44,288 nucleotides of DNA from Oscillospiraceae bacterium (GCA_016291435.1 JAEEXH010000016.1:1-44288); one strand, 5' to 3'. Counted from the stretch's first letter, positions 25,517-33,398 are shown. The notes: generated by a model from the letters alone, not told the origin. A program made the numbers and translations.

Positions 25517-25765
25517 ATGCGAATGATCATTGTATCTGTCAACTATCAGACAGACAGCGGCGAACGGTCCTATGACCTGGAAATGCCGTGCGAAACGCCC
25601 GCGGCAGTGCTGATGCAGCAGATCTGCGATGCACTGGGCGGATACACCGGCAGGCCCGTCAGCGGGCGGGCGCTCTTCTGTGCGCGCCTCAATCGGCAGC
25701 TTGCACAGGAAGAAACACTCGAAGATGCAGGCATCTGGAACGGCGACGTTCTGGTGCTGCAATAA
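25517..25765 (+). CDS. esaB: YukD/EsaB-like ubiquitin-fold protein
   Basis: An 82-residue protein with the pattern of the YukD family: a beta strand start (MIIVSVNYQTDSGERSYDLEMP), a helix (AAVLMQQICDALGG) and an ending ...LNRQLAQEETLEDAGIWNGDVLVLQ as in ubiquitin-like folds. YukD/EsaB is a core or regulatory component of Firmicutes type VII systems. GGGAG lies 11 bp upstream of the ATG. It sits 24 bp after essC and before a WXG100 gene. Confidence 0.88.
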   Translation: MRMIIVSVNYQTDSGERSYDLEMPCETPAAVLMQQICDALGGYTGRPVSGRALFCARLNRQLAQEETLEDAGIWNGDVLVLQ

Positions 25766-25789
25766 ACAATCAGAAAGGCGGTATTACTT

Positions 25790-26095
25790 ATGGCAGGACA
25801 GGGCAGCGGCAAACTCCGGGCGAATCCGGAGGGCATCCGCATGGCAGCAAAAAGCGTGAAGGCGGCAGGCGAGGATTTCGAGAGCGTCATCTCGAAGCTC
25901 AAGCGCACGATCACCTCGCTCGAAAGTGAATGGCAGGGCGATGCGCAGCGGAAGCTCGCAGACGCATTCGAGAGCCATGAATCGACCTTCCGCGATTTTC
26001 GCGAGCTGATCGCCTCCTATGCCAAGGAGCTGGAAGACTACAGCAATGAGCTTCAGGCGCTTGATCAGGAGCTCTCCCGCAGCCAGCAGGGCTGA
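25790..26095 (+). CDS. WXG100 family protein 1
   Basis: This 101-residue protein forms a helical hairpin with the motif WQG in SEWQGDAQRKL at the turn, flanked by two long amphipathic helices. It starts with a polar, glycine-rich tail and ends in ELSRSQQG. WXG100 proteins are small secreted substrates or structural partners of the EssC machine. AAAGGCGG precedes the ATG. It is directly downstream of esaB. Confidence 0.92.
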   Translation: MAGQGSGKLRANPEGIRMAAKSVKAAGEDFESVISKLKRTITSLESEWQGDAQRKLADAFESHESTFRDFRELIASYAKELEDYSNELQALDQELSRSQQG

Positions 26096-26109
26096 GACTG
26101 GAGGCAGCT

Positions 26110-26745
26110 ATGGATTCGGTATTGAAGCTGCGCCCGGAGGAGCTCTTCTTTCTGGGAGATCTTCTGGACGGGCAGTACATCGACTATGCCTATATTGAGG
26201 CAATGCATGAGATTGAGAAGAATTACGATGCCATGCGTGCAAAGGCGCTGGAAGACCTCGCACGCGCAGGGATCATCCGCAAGCGGTTCAGCGGTGCGGT
26301 CACCGTGATGCCGGAGGCGGAAAAGCTGCTCCGCAATGTGTTCGGGAGCGAAGTCAGCGGCGAGATCCTTCTGGGCATCGCAGGCGATTCTGTCACAGCC
26401 GTCTCGCACCGCTATCATTTCGGCGAAGACAGCATCACCGAGATCGTCACAGAGGGCGGGGATTTCACTGTCTCCGAAGCGACCGCAGACAGCATCCGCA
26501 GAGTGATCGCGGAAGCAGTCGGCACACATGCTGCGGATGCCAGGGCACCGGAGCAGCCGGATACCGACCGCTTCTCGCGCATGATCTCCGCAAAGCGTGC
26601 CGTTGTCGGCACCGGACTCACACAGGCAGCAGTCTATGAACAGGACGGCGCGGTCTTCTGCTTCCCCGCAGGAGAGGATGCACCGAAAACGCTCACCGAC
26701 ACGGAAGCCGCAGAGCTTCTCTATCGGACTGTCACAGGAGAATAA
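26110..26745 (+). CDS. Type VII operon protein of unknown family (211 aa)
   Basis: I do not recognise this gene with certainty. The 211-residue soluble protein starts MDSVLKLRPEELFFLGDLLDG, has an alpha-beta layout with a beta-rich middle (SGEILLGIAGDSVTAVSHRYHFGEDSITEIV), and ends in a short alternating strand/helix region. The opening pattern and size recall EspG-type chaperones of mycobacterial ESX systems, but similarity is too weak to claim. It lies 14 bp after a WXG100 gene and 3 bp before the next helical gene, so a chaperone or adaptor role for these small partners is plausible. Confidence 0.7.
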   Translation: MDSVLKLRPEELFFLGDLLDGQYIDYAYIEAMHEIEKNYDAMRAKALEDLARAGIIRKRFSGAVTVMPEAEKLLRNVFGSEVSGEILLGIAGDSVTAVSHRYHFGEDSITEIVTEGGDFTVSEATADSIRRVIAEAVGTHAADARAPEQPDTDRFSRMISAKRAVVGTGLTQAAVYEQDGAVFCFPAGEDAPKTLTDTEAAELLYRTVTGE

Positions 26746-26748
26746 GCT

Positions 26749-27042
26749 ATGTTTAACGGAGAATATAAAATCGACGCAGATGCCGGCAGAAGCGACATCA
26801 AAAAGCTCAGCGAGGCTGCCGAGAATCTCAGGCAGGCACGGCAGGCGCTCGTCCGGCTGCAAAACAGTGCCGATACCATGACCAGCGAGACCACGCGCGC
26901 GATCTCGGAGAAATCCGCAGAGCTGCAAAAGCGCATCGACATGCTGAATGCACAGATCAGCCGCGCCTCTCAGAATATTCAGGCTGCGATTACGGCATAT
27001 CTGCAATTTGATGCCGCACATGCCGGAAATATCCAGGGCTAA
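26749..27042 (+). CDS. Small helical protein, WXG100-like size without the WXG motif
   Basis: This 97-residue protein is nearly all helix, with heptad-like repeats (KKLSEAAENLRQARQALVRLQ, then SEKSAELQKRIDMLNAQISRASQNI) suggesting a two-helix hairpin. It has no tryptophan and no WXG. Such proteins in type VII loci usually pair with a WXG100 partner or escort a large substrate. It starts 3 bp after the previous stop. Confidence 0.75.
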   Translation: MFNGEYKIDADAGRSDIKKLSEAAENLRQARQALVRLQNSADTMTSETTRAISEKSAELQKRIDMLNAQISRASQNIQAAITAYLQFDAAHAGNIQG

Positions 27043-27057
27043 GAGGGAGGGAGACAT

Positions 27058-27354
27058 ATGCCGAAGATCCGTATGGAGCTTGAGAACCTCACAGGTCTCA
27101 GCACACTGATCAAGAAGAAAATCGGAGAATTCGATGCGATCCAGCAGGAGATCAATCATCTCAATCAGTCGATCGAGTCCTCCTGGGAAGGCGTCGCGAA
27201 GGAAACCTACCGTGCGATGACCGAAGGCTTTTACTCGAAACAGCAGCTCCTGAAGCAGATTCTGGAGACTTTCCAGAGCTATACAAGCGAATCGGCGACG
27301 AGCTTTCAGGAGGTTGACGCAAACTGCGCACAGCGCATCCGAAATTCATTCTGA
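27058..27354 (+). CDS. WXG100 family protein 2
   Basis: This 98-residue helical hairpin has WEG in SIESSWEGVAKETYRAM, the classic WXG position. GAGGGAGG precedes the ATG. Together with WXG100 protein 1 and the tryptophan-less protein it may form heterodimers for export through EssC. Confidence 0.92.
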   Translation: MPKIRMELENLTGLSTLIKKKIGEFDAIQQEINHLNQSIESSWEGVAKETYRAMTEGFYSKQQLLKQILETFQSYTSESATSFQEVDANCAQRIRNSF

Positions 27355-27368
27355 GAGGAGGAACTGTC

Positions 27369-27899
27369 TTGGCAGCCAGAATTGATATTGTCACAGAGGA
27401 TCTTGAGCAGTATACACGCATGGCACAGGAGGCAAACAACGCCATCGCAGCAGCCGCACAGCTCCTCAATTCCATCACGGTCCACACGGACTGGGAGTGC
27501 CCGCAGCGCGACGCGATCGTCGAGGACACCCAGCGCAACCGCGCAGACTCAAACCGTTTGCAGGAGAATGCGGAATCCTATTACCGTGAAATCCTTGCAG
27601 CCTCCGAAGCCTTCAAGGCGGCAGAGGACGGGCTCAATCAGAAAATCAACGGCGTCGAAGAACTGATCTCGCGCTTTCTGTCGCTCGTGCCCGGTGCAGG
27701 CAGCACCGGCGGCGGCGGCGGTCACAGCTTCGGCAGCACACATTCCGGCGGCTTGCATTTCCCCGGGAACGGCGGCTTTACGCAGATCGCTGCAAAGATC
27801 GGGCAGGAAGCAGTCGAAAAGACCAGGAACTTCGGAAACACCGTCAGCTTCTCCGATCTCAGAAGTCAGCTCGGAACGGGATTCCGTAATCAGAAATAA
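27369..27899 (+). CDS. WXG-like protein with Gly/His/Ser-rich tail, TTG start
   Basis: A 176-residue protein. Residues ~1-110 form a helical hairpin with a variant motif WEC (TDWECPQRD) in place of WXG. A glycine- and serine-rich spacer with several histidines follows (~118-140, GSTGGGGGHSFGSTHSGG), then a helical tail (~140-176). AGGAGG lies seven bases before a TTG codon and no ATG fits, so TTG is the start; this may limit its expression. It is probably an exported or structural component of the type VII system; exact family unknown. Confidence 0.75.
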   Translation: MAARIDIVTEDLEQYTRMAQEANNAIAAAAQLLNSITVHTDWECPQRDAIVEDTQRNRADSNRLQENAESYYREILAASEAFKAAEDGLNQKINGVEELISRFLSLVPGAGSTGGGGGHSFGSTHSGGLHFPGNGGFTQIAAKIGQEAVEKTRNFGNTVSFSDLRSQLGTGFRNQK

Positions 27900-27913
27900 A
27901 GGGAGGCGATCAG

Positions 27914-29086
27914 ATGGCAAACCGCATTGAAGTAGATCCCGCGCTGCTGATGCAGCAGAGCGGTCAGATGGAGAAAATCGCTTCCTCGCTGCAATCGCTG
28001 CTGGACGGCGTCCTCGGCGACCTGAAAAATGTCAGCGCAAGCTGGAGCGACAAGCTCTCCAACAATTTTGCCGGAAAGATCGGCAGCGCACAGAAGAGCT
28101 TTCTCGGCTCGCTCAATATGCTGAAGATCTCGGCGGATTCCACCAAGCGTGCCGCGGCCGCGCTCACCGATTTCGAGCAGCGCTGGGCACAGCGCATGGG
28201 CGGCAAGCTCGGCGCAGATCAGCTCAAGAAGGTGCCGATCTCACTGCTGATCGGCAAGGCGCTGGTTGAAGGCGTGGATAAACTCGGAGAGCTGCGCAGC
28301 GGCACAAAAGACTATATTGAAAAATACCAGCAGACGATGCCATCCTCTTTCCGTGCATGGATTGATAAGGTCAAGGGGGATGTGCTCAAGGACACGATGG
28401 GTGATTACAAGGCTCTCCCGGAAGCCTTCGAGAAGCTGCTCGACGGCGATTATAACGGCGCCGTAGAGACCATCGGCAAAACGGGAATGGAGAGCATTCT
28501 GACGGGAATGATGGAAGCGACAGGGCTCGACAAAACCGATGCGGGCAAGATGGCAAAATACTATGTCAATGTCACCAAGGATTCGGTATCTGCGGTCACG
28601 CGCTTTGCGATCGACCCCAGTCTCAAGAGCTTCATGGATATCGGCTGGTCCTCGACCGTTCAGCCGGTGCTGGATACTGCCGGTGAAAGTATTGAAAAAG
28701 TCGTCAAGCTGATTCCCGGCGTCAGCGAGTATTATAACAATAACGGCTGCGAATCCATCGGCGATATGGCAAAACAGGCACTCGGAGACTTCTACGGTTC
28801 TCTGACCGGCGATGAAGAAACACGGGAGTATTACAAGCATTTTTATGATGACTGCGATTCTCCCTTCCAGAAAATCTATGACACCGCCGCAGATGCCGTG
28901 TCATTCGTCAAGGAGAGCGGCGGCATCGGAACGGCTGCAAAGCGCTATTTTGAAACCGGCATCGGCGATCTGAAAGAGGTCGCGGAAAGCCTCTCGCAGG
29001 TCGGCAAATCCATCAATCAGCACGGCGGATTTTTTTCGAGCGCCCTCGGCGGCGTAACAAGCGTCTTCTCAGAAATCGTCAAGTGA
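27914..29086 (+). CDS. Large WXG-headed protein, candidate type VII substrate or effector
   Basis: A 390-residue protein. Residues ~1-100 resemble a WXG100 hairpin (SASWSDKLSNNFAGKIG at the turn). The remaining 290 residues are mostly helical with no recognisable toxin or enzyme motif. The architecture, a small-partner-like head with a long unique C-terminal part, is that of LXG/WXG-headed substrates. No obvious immunity gene follows; the next gene encodes a DUF4176 protein. A non-toxic structural or surface role is equally possible. Confidence 0.75.
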   Translation: MANRIEVDPALLMQQSGQMEKIASSLQSLLDGVLGDLKNVSASWSDKLSNNFAGKIGSAQKSFLGSLNMLKISADSTKRAAAALTDFEQRWAQRMGGKLGADQLKKVPISLLIGKALVEGVDKLGELRSGTKDYIEKYQQTMPSSFRAWIDKVKGDVLKDTMGDYKALPEAFEKLLDGDYNGAVETIGKTGMESILTGMMEATGLDKTDAGKMAKYYVNVTKDSVSAVTRFAIDPSLKSFMDIGWSSTVQPVLDTAGESIEKVVKLIPGVSEYYNNNGCESIGDMAKQALGDFYGSLTGDEETREYYKHFYDDCDSPFQKIYDTAADAVSFVKESGGIGTAAKRYFETGIGDLKEVAESLSQVGKSINQHGGFFSSALGGVTSVFSEIVK

Positions 29087-29153
29087 GATTGATCGGAAAA
29101 CCGCCGCAAATGAATGCATATAACGATAAACACGATACATACGGAGGTAAACT

Positions 29154-29441
29154 ATGAATACAGTATTGCCGATCGGCTCTGTTGTGCGGCTGAAGGATCT
29201 GAAACAGCCGATGATGATCTTCGGTTATCTTCAGCAGAGCGCACTCAAGGGAAATCAGGTCATGGACTATGTCGGCATTCCCTATCCGCAGGGCAATATC
29301 GACATGAGCTATCAGCTCGGCTTCATGATGTCTGACATTGAAGAGGTGCTCTTTGAGGGCTACCGCACCGAGGAATTCAAGCCGATGGAAATGGTGCTGA
29401 ATGTCCGCCGCGTCCTCGCTGAGAAGGAAGCCGAAGCATGA
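29154..29441 (+). CDS. DUF4176 protein, type VII accessory
   Basis: This 95-residue soluble protein starts LPIGSVVRLKDLKQPMMIFG, with DYVGIPYPQGN in the middle: the DUF4176 pattern. Members are found next to LXG-type substrates in Firmicutes type VII loci and, as I recall, have been reported as accessory targeting factors there. GGAGG precedes the ATG. It follows the WXG-headed 390-residue gene by 67 bp, consistent with serving that substrate, and overlaps the phosphatase start by 4 bp (ATGA). Confidence 0.85.
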   Translation: MNTVLPIGSVVRLKDLKQPMMIFGYLQQSALKGNQVMDYVGIPYPQGNIDMSYQLGFMMSDIEEVLFEGYRTEEFKPMEMVLNVRRVLAEKEAEA

Positions 29442-30349
29442 GCCTTCTGATTGACGCCGCCTGCGGCAGCCATATCGGAAAGATCCGCTCCAACAACGAA
29501 GACAATTTTCTGTTTGCGGATACCGTTCTGCCCGAGGAAAACAACGGGCAGAACGAGCCGCTCTCCTTCTGCTGCGCGCTGAAGGACGACATCTGCCTTG
29601 CGGTCTTTGACGGCATGGGCGGCGGGGAATTCGGCGAGGTCGCATCCTATACGGCAGCGGCAGAGCTGCGTGATCTGGTGCGCCGCACGCCGCACCCTTC
29701 GGATGTGACCGCCTTTCTCACGGAATGCACGGAAACGCTGAACCGCTCGGTCTATGAGGAGGCGGAGCACCGCGAGGCGCGGCAGATGGGTGCGACGGAA
29801 TCCGTCCTCTGGCTCCGCGGCAGCTCGGTCTATGCCTGCAATGTCGGCGACAGCCGCATCTTCGGGCTGCGGGACGGCCGCTTTCTGCAAATCTCGCAGG
29901 ATCACACCGATGAGGCCTTCCTGCGCGAGCACGGCATCCTGCGCAAGCCGCATCTGACGCAGTATCTCGGGATGAATCCCGCTGAGCTGCGCATTGAGCC
30001 GCACACCGTGCATGCAGAGCTGCGCGCCGGAGACATCTATCTCATTTGCAGCGACGGCCTCACCGATATGGTCGAAGAAGATCGCATCCGGGAGATCCTC
30101 GGAAGCGCCGGTCTTGCTTCTGCCTGTGTCACCGCGCTCATCGCGGAAGCACTCCAAAACGGCGGCAAGGACAATGTGACTGTCACGGTCTGCCGCGTGC
30201 TGGAGGGTGCATCGGACAGAGCCGCAGACACCCCGCAGCAGGCAGCGCAGACAGATGCACCCGCGGAAAGCGGCGCTGTTCCCTTTCTCAAGAAAATCTG
30301 GAATACCCTGACGGAGCAGCTTGAGCCGCCCCGCAGCGGCAAAAACTGA
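29438..30349 (+). CDS. PP2C-family protein phosphatase in the type VII operon
   Basis: A 303-residue PPM/PP2C phosphatase with the metal-binding motifs NNEDNFLFAD, FDGMGGGEFGE, SDGLTDMV and GGKDNVTV all intact. It should remove phosphate from Ser/Thr residues. It is soluble, with a short Pro/Ala-rich and basic C-terminal extension (~260-303). It overlaps the DUF4176 gene and is followed by the operon's Ser/Thr kinase, so the two probably form a reversible switch. The FHA domain of EssC is the likely reader of the phosphothreonine mark (inference). Confidence 0.93.
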   Translation: MSLLIDAACGSHIGKIRSNNEDNFLFADTVLPEENNGQNEPLSFCCALKDDICLAVFDGMGGGEFGEVASYTAAAELRDLVRRTPHPSDVTAFLTECTETLNRSVYEEAEHREARQMGATESVLWLRGSSVYACNVGDSRIFGLRDGRFLQISQDHTDEAFLREHGILRKPHLTQYLGMNPAELRIEPHTVHAELRAGDIYLICSDGLTDMVEEDRIREILGSAGLASACVTALIAEALQNGGKDNVTVTVCRVLEGASDRAADTPQQAAQTDAPAESGAVPFLKKIWNTLTEQLEPPRSGKN

Positions 30350-30389
30350 GCACCGGCTCCCGGAATCACAGAAAACAGAGGTAATGCAC

Positions 30390-32480
30390 ATGCAATCAGA
30401 AATAAAGCTCCCGTGGAGCGACTGGAAAATCGTCCGCAGACTCGGCGGCGGCAGCTTCGGCAGCGTCTATGAGATCGAGCGCGACCTGCTCGGCACAACC
30501 GAGCATGCAGCCGTGAAAATCATCACCGTGCCGCATGACATGAGCGAATACAACGAGCTCTCAGCGTCCGGCTTCGATCTGGAAAGCATCAACAGCCGCT
30601 TCTACGCCGATCTCGGCGATATCGCAAATGAATATTCCCTGATGGCGGCGCTCAAGGGCAATGCCAACATCATTCACTGCGAGGATATCCAGTATCAGAA
30701 AAATGAGAACGGCATCGGCTACTCGCTCTTTATCCGCATGGAGCTGCTCCGTACCATGACGGAAGTGATCGGCACACAGCCCGATGATGTCACCGTCATC
30801 AAGGTCGGCACCGATCTCTGCAATGCGCTCTCCGCCTGCCGCCGCCACAATATCATTCACCGCGATATCAAGCCCGGCAATATCCTCATCGCACGCGACG
30901 GCACCTGCAAGCTCGGCGATTTCGGTGTCTCGAAGACCACCGACCGCACCGCAGGCGGCACCAAAACCGGCACCTACGGCTTCATGGCGCCGGAGGTCTA
31001 CAACAGCCGCCCCTATAATGCCAGCGTCGATATTTATTCGCTCGGCATGGTGCTCTACTGGATGCTGAACCGCCGGACCGGTCCTTTTCTGCCGCTCCCG
31101 CCGCAGCTTCCCTCCGCAAGAGAGGTCGATGAAGCAAAGCAGAAGCGGTTTTCCGGCACGCCGCTCCCCCCGCCTGCCGACGGCTCCGAAGCGCTCAGGC
31201 AGGTTGTCCTGAAAGCGACTGCCTATGATCCGGCAGCGCGCTTCCAGACGCCGGAGGAGTTCGCAGCCGCACTGCGCGCCGCAGCACCGGCACAGGCGCC
31301 GAAAGCCGCAGCATCCGTGTCTGCATCGCAGAAGGCAGCGGCGCCCGCCCCTTCTGCCGCATCAGAAGAAGCGACCGTCGGCAACAACTGGGGCTACACC
31401 GACGAAGCCACACAGGGCACTGTCGGTGCTTCGGGATACGATTCCGGCGCGACCGTCGGTGCGACCTCCTATGCAGATGACCGCGCAGCAGCCGGGCAGA
31501 CGGCAAAGAATGGACAGCCCGTGCGCGTTTCCGGCGATCTCGATATTGTCACATCGCTCGATCTGACGCCCGAAGAAGCGGCGCAGGGCTGCCGGAAGCG
31601 TGTGACCGTGAACGGCAAATCCTATGATATCAGCATTCCCGCCGGATCCAGGGAAGGGCTGGCGCTCCGCATAAACGGGCGTGGCAAGGAAGACCCTGCA
31701 ACCGGCGCTCGCGGCAATCTGCTCGTCAGGCTGCATATCCGTGCAGCGGAAGCTGCCGGAGATTTCTGGGGCGAGAAGGCGGAGCCGGATCTCGGACTGC
31801 TCTTTGCGGGTGCGGTCACGCTTCACACAAAAGATGCCGCGTACGGCAAGAAAATCCAAATCAGAAATCAAAAGATTCAGATTCCGCAGGGATGCAGCGA
31901 CGGTACGATGGTCGGTACACACCGTTTCTTTTTTCTCGATTATGACCTGAAAAAGCTAAAAAAGACTGCCACCCGCAAAGAGATCCTGGAGAACTGCTCC
32001 GATCTGGATCTCTACAAATATGCGCATCTCCATGCCGGAGATCCGCTCACAGCCGGTCTTGTGATCGGCTTTATCATCGTGTTTCTTATTGCCGTAGCGC
32101 TCGGCGTTTTCTTCTTCCTCGGCCGCCCCCTGATCGGCATAGCTGTCCTTGTGTTTTTCATTCTGGGCATTTTCGAGGTGTTCGCTGACGAAAAGGACGA
32201 AAAGCTCAAGCGACAGACATCCCTTGAAGCAGATATTATGCTGAGGAGACGGTTCCCCCATGCACCGCGATACGATACGATAACCGGCTGCTACAAACAA
32301 ATTGACAGAATGCTTGTTGCGGTCGGAGACCGTGTGGAAAAAGAACAGGCAATCTGTGCCTTAAAGAACGGCAGAGAAGTCAAGACACACAGCAGCGGCA
32401 TAATCCGTGAGCTTCGTTATATCCCGGGTTATGAGTATGCTGTCACAGATATTATCGCAATCATCGAAGTAGATCAATAA
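30390..32480 (+). CDS. Ser/Thr kinase fused to DnaJ-C-like, two TM helices and a biotinyl/lipoyl-like domain
   Basis: The 696-residue protein carries an active-looking Hanks kinase at residues ~10-300: glycine loop LGGGSFGSVYE, K43, HRD at 157-159 followed by IKPGN, DFG from D177, and MAPE. A low-complexity Ala/Thr region (~300-375) follows. Residues ~378-480 match the DnaJ C-terminal substrate-binding domain (LTPEEAAQGCRKRVTV, then ISIPAGSREGLALRI, then GNLLVRLHI). Two membrane helices lie at ~553-600. The last ~60 residues resemble a barrel-sandwich hybrid of biotinyl/lipoyl type (VAVGDRVEKEQAICALKNG, then SSGIIREL) with K659 near the turn. Because two helices are crossed, both ends should be cytoplasmic. 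The start at 30390 has the proper distance from AGAGG. It is the last gene of the operon. EssB/YukC of other systems is a membrane-bound pseudokinase, so this may be its catalytic counterpart (inference). Confidence 0.85.
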   Translation: MQSEIKLPWSDWKIVRRLGGGSFGSVYEIERDLLGTTEHAAVKIITVPHDMSEYNELSASGFDLESINSRFYADLGDIANEYSLMAALKGNANIIHCEDIQYQKNENGIGYSLFIRMELLRTMTEVIGTQPDDVTVIKVGTDLCNALSACRRHNIIHRDIKPGNILIARDGTCKLGDFGVSKTTDRTAGGTKTGTYGFMAPEVYNSRPYNASVDIYSLGMVLYWMLNRRTGPFLPLPPQLPSAREVDEAKQKRFSGTPLPPPADGSEALRQVVLKATAYDPAARFQTPEEFAAALRAAAPAQAPKAAASVSASQKAAAPAPSAASEEATVGNNWGYTDEATQGTVGASGYDSGATVGATSYADDRAAAGQTAKNGQPVRVSGDLDIVTSLDLTPEEAAQGCRKRVTVNGKSYDISIPAGSREGLALRINGRGKEDPATGARGNLLVRLHIRAAEAAGDFWGEKAEPDLGLLFAGAVTLHTKDAAYGKKIQIRNQKIQIPQGCSDGTMVGTHRFFFLDYDLKKLKKTATRKEILENCSDLDLYKYAHLHAGDPLTAGLVIGFIIVFLIAVALGVFFFLGRPLIGIAVLVFFILGIFEVFADEKDEKLKRQTSLEADIMLRRRFPHAPRYDTITGCYKQIDRMLVAVGDRVEKEQAICALKNGREVKTHSSGIIRELRYIPGYEYAVTDIIAIIEVDQ

Positions 32481-32488
32481 CCAATTCT

Positions 32489-32520
32489 GCCGCTCCGTTC
32501 CGCACGGGGCGGCGCTTTCT
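32489..32520 (+). terminator. Terminator of the type VII operon
   Basis: GCCGCTCCG (32489-32497) pairs with CGGGGCGGC (32505-32513), one wobble, followed by GCTTTCT. Confidence 0.6.
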
Positions 32521-32540
32521 CAGAAAGGATGATTCCTCCT

Positions 32541-33326
32541 ATGCAGCGTGACACCACACGCGAAGCGCGCATCCTGCAAATGATGCAGCACAAAGTGCCC
32601 CTCAGCGTCTATGAGACCGTCACCTCCACAAATGACCTTGTGCGCGAAGCCGCCGAGCAGGGTGCTCCCGCGGGCACGGTCATTGCAGCGATGCAGCAGA
32701 CCGCCGGGCGCGGGCGGCAGGGACGCGCCTTCTATTCGCCCGAGCACACAGGGCTCTATCTCAGCATGCTGCTTCGCCCTGACACGGAAACTGTCCGGCG
32801 CCTGACCCCGATGGCAGCGACCGCCGCAGCACGCGCCGTGGAGCTGGTGAGCGGTGAGAAGACCGAGATCAAGTGGGTGAACGATCTGCTGCTTCACGGG
32901 AAAAAGATCTGCGGCATTCTCGCAGAAGCGAAGTTTTCCGAAGGTGCTGTCCCCGATTACGCCGTGCTCGGCATCGGCATCAACCTGCTCGCGCCGCAGG
33001 GCGGCTTCCCCGCCGAAATCCGGGATATTGCAGGCGCTGTCTTCCCGCAGGGCACCGACGCAGATGCGGCATTTGACCGCTGCGCCGCCGCCCTCACGGA
33101 CGCCCTCCTCGACGAATACGCCGGGATCCGGGAGCGGCATTATCTTGCGGGCTACAAGGCGCGGCTCTGCGTGATCGGCAAGGCGATTACCGTCTGCGAG
33201 AACGGCACCGAGCGCCCCGCCTTCGCCCTTGCCGCCGATGACGACCTCCGGCTTCTCGTGCGCTACGAGGACGACGGCAGCGAGCAGTGGCGCGCAACCG
33301 GCGAAATCCGCATCCGCCTGAAATAA
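32541..33326 (+). CDS. birA: Biotin-[acetyl-CoA-carboxylase] ligase, no DNA-binding domain
   Basis: A 262-residue class I biotin protein ligase with YETVTSTNDLVRE, the adenylation loop GRGRQGR (56-62), TGLYLSMLLRP and KWVNDLLL. It lacks the N-terminal winged helix of bifunctional BirA, so it should not act as a repressor. It attaches biotin to a lysine of carboxylase carrier domains; no carboxylase is in the window. It lies just after the kinase with the biotinyl-like tail, but beyond a terminator. Of two ATGs (32529, 32541) the second is placed better relative to AAAGG. Confidence 0.92.
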   Translation: MQRDTTREARILQMMQHKVPLSVYETVTSTNDLVREAAEQGAPAGTVIAAMQQTAGRGRQGRAFYSPEHTGLYLSMLLRPDTETVRRLTPMAATAAARAVELVSGEKTEIKWVNDLLLHGKKICGILAEAKFSEGAVPDYAVLGIGINLLAPQGGFPAEIRDIAGAVFPQGTDADAAFDRCAAALTDALLDEYAGIRERHYLAGYKARLCVIGKAITVCENGTERPAFALAADDDLRLLVRYEDDGSEQWRATGEIRIRLK

Positions 33327-33398
33327 CGCGCATGATTTCGCTTTCCTCCGCATATTGTGCAGTGGGATCTTTTCCCGCTTTCATGAGGAGGGAAGCAA

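Noticed and set aside
23483..25762. 759-codon open frame on the minus strand
   Set aside because: It is a mirror of essC with no motif and no ribosome site. Similar mirror frames lie opposite essC (20873-22702) and the PL11 gene (10131-11672).
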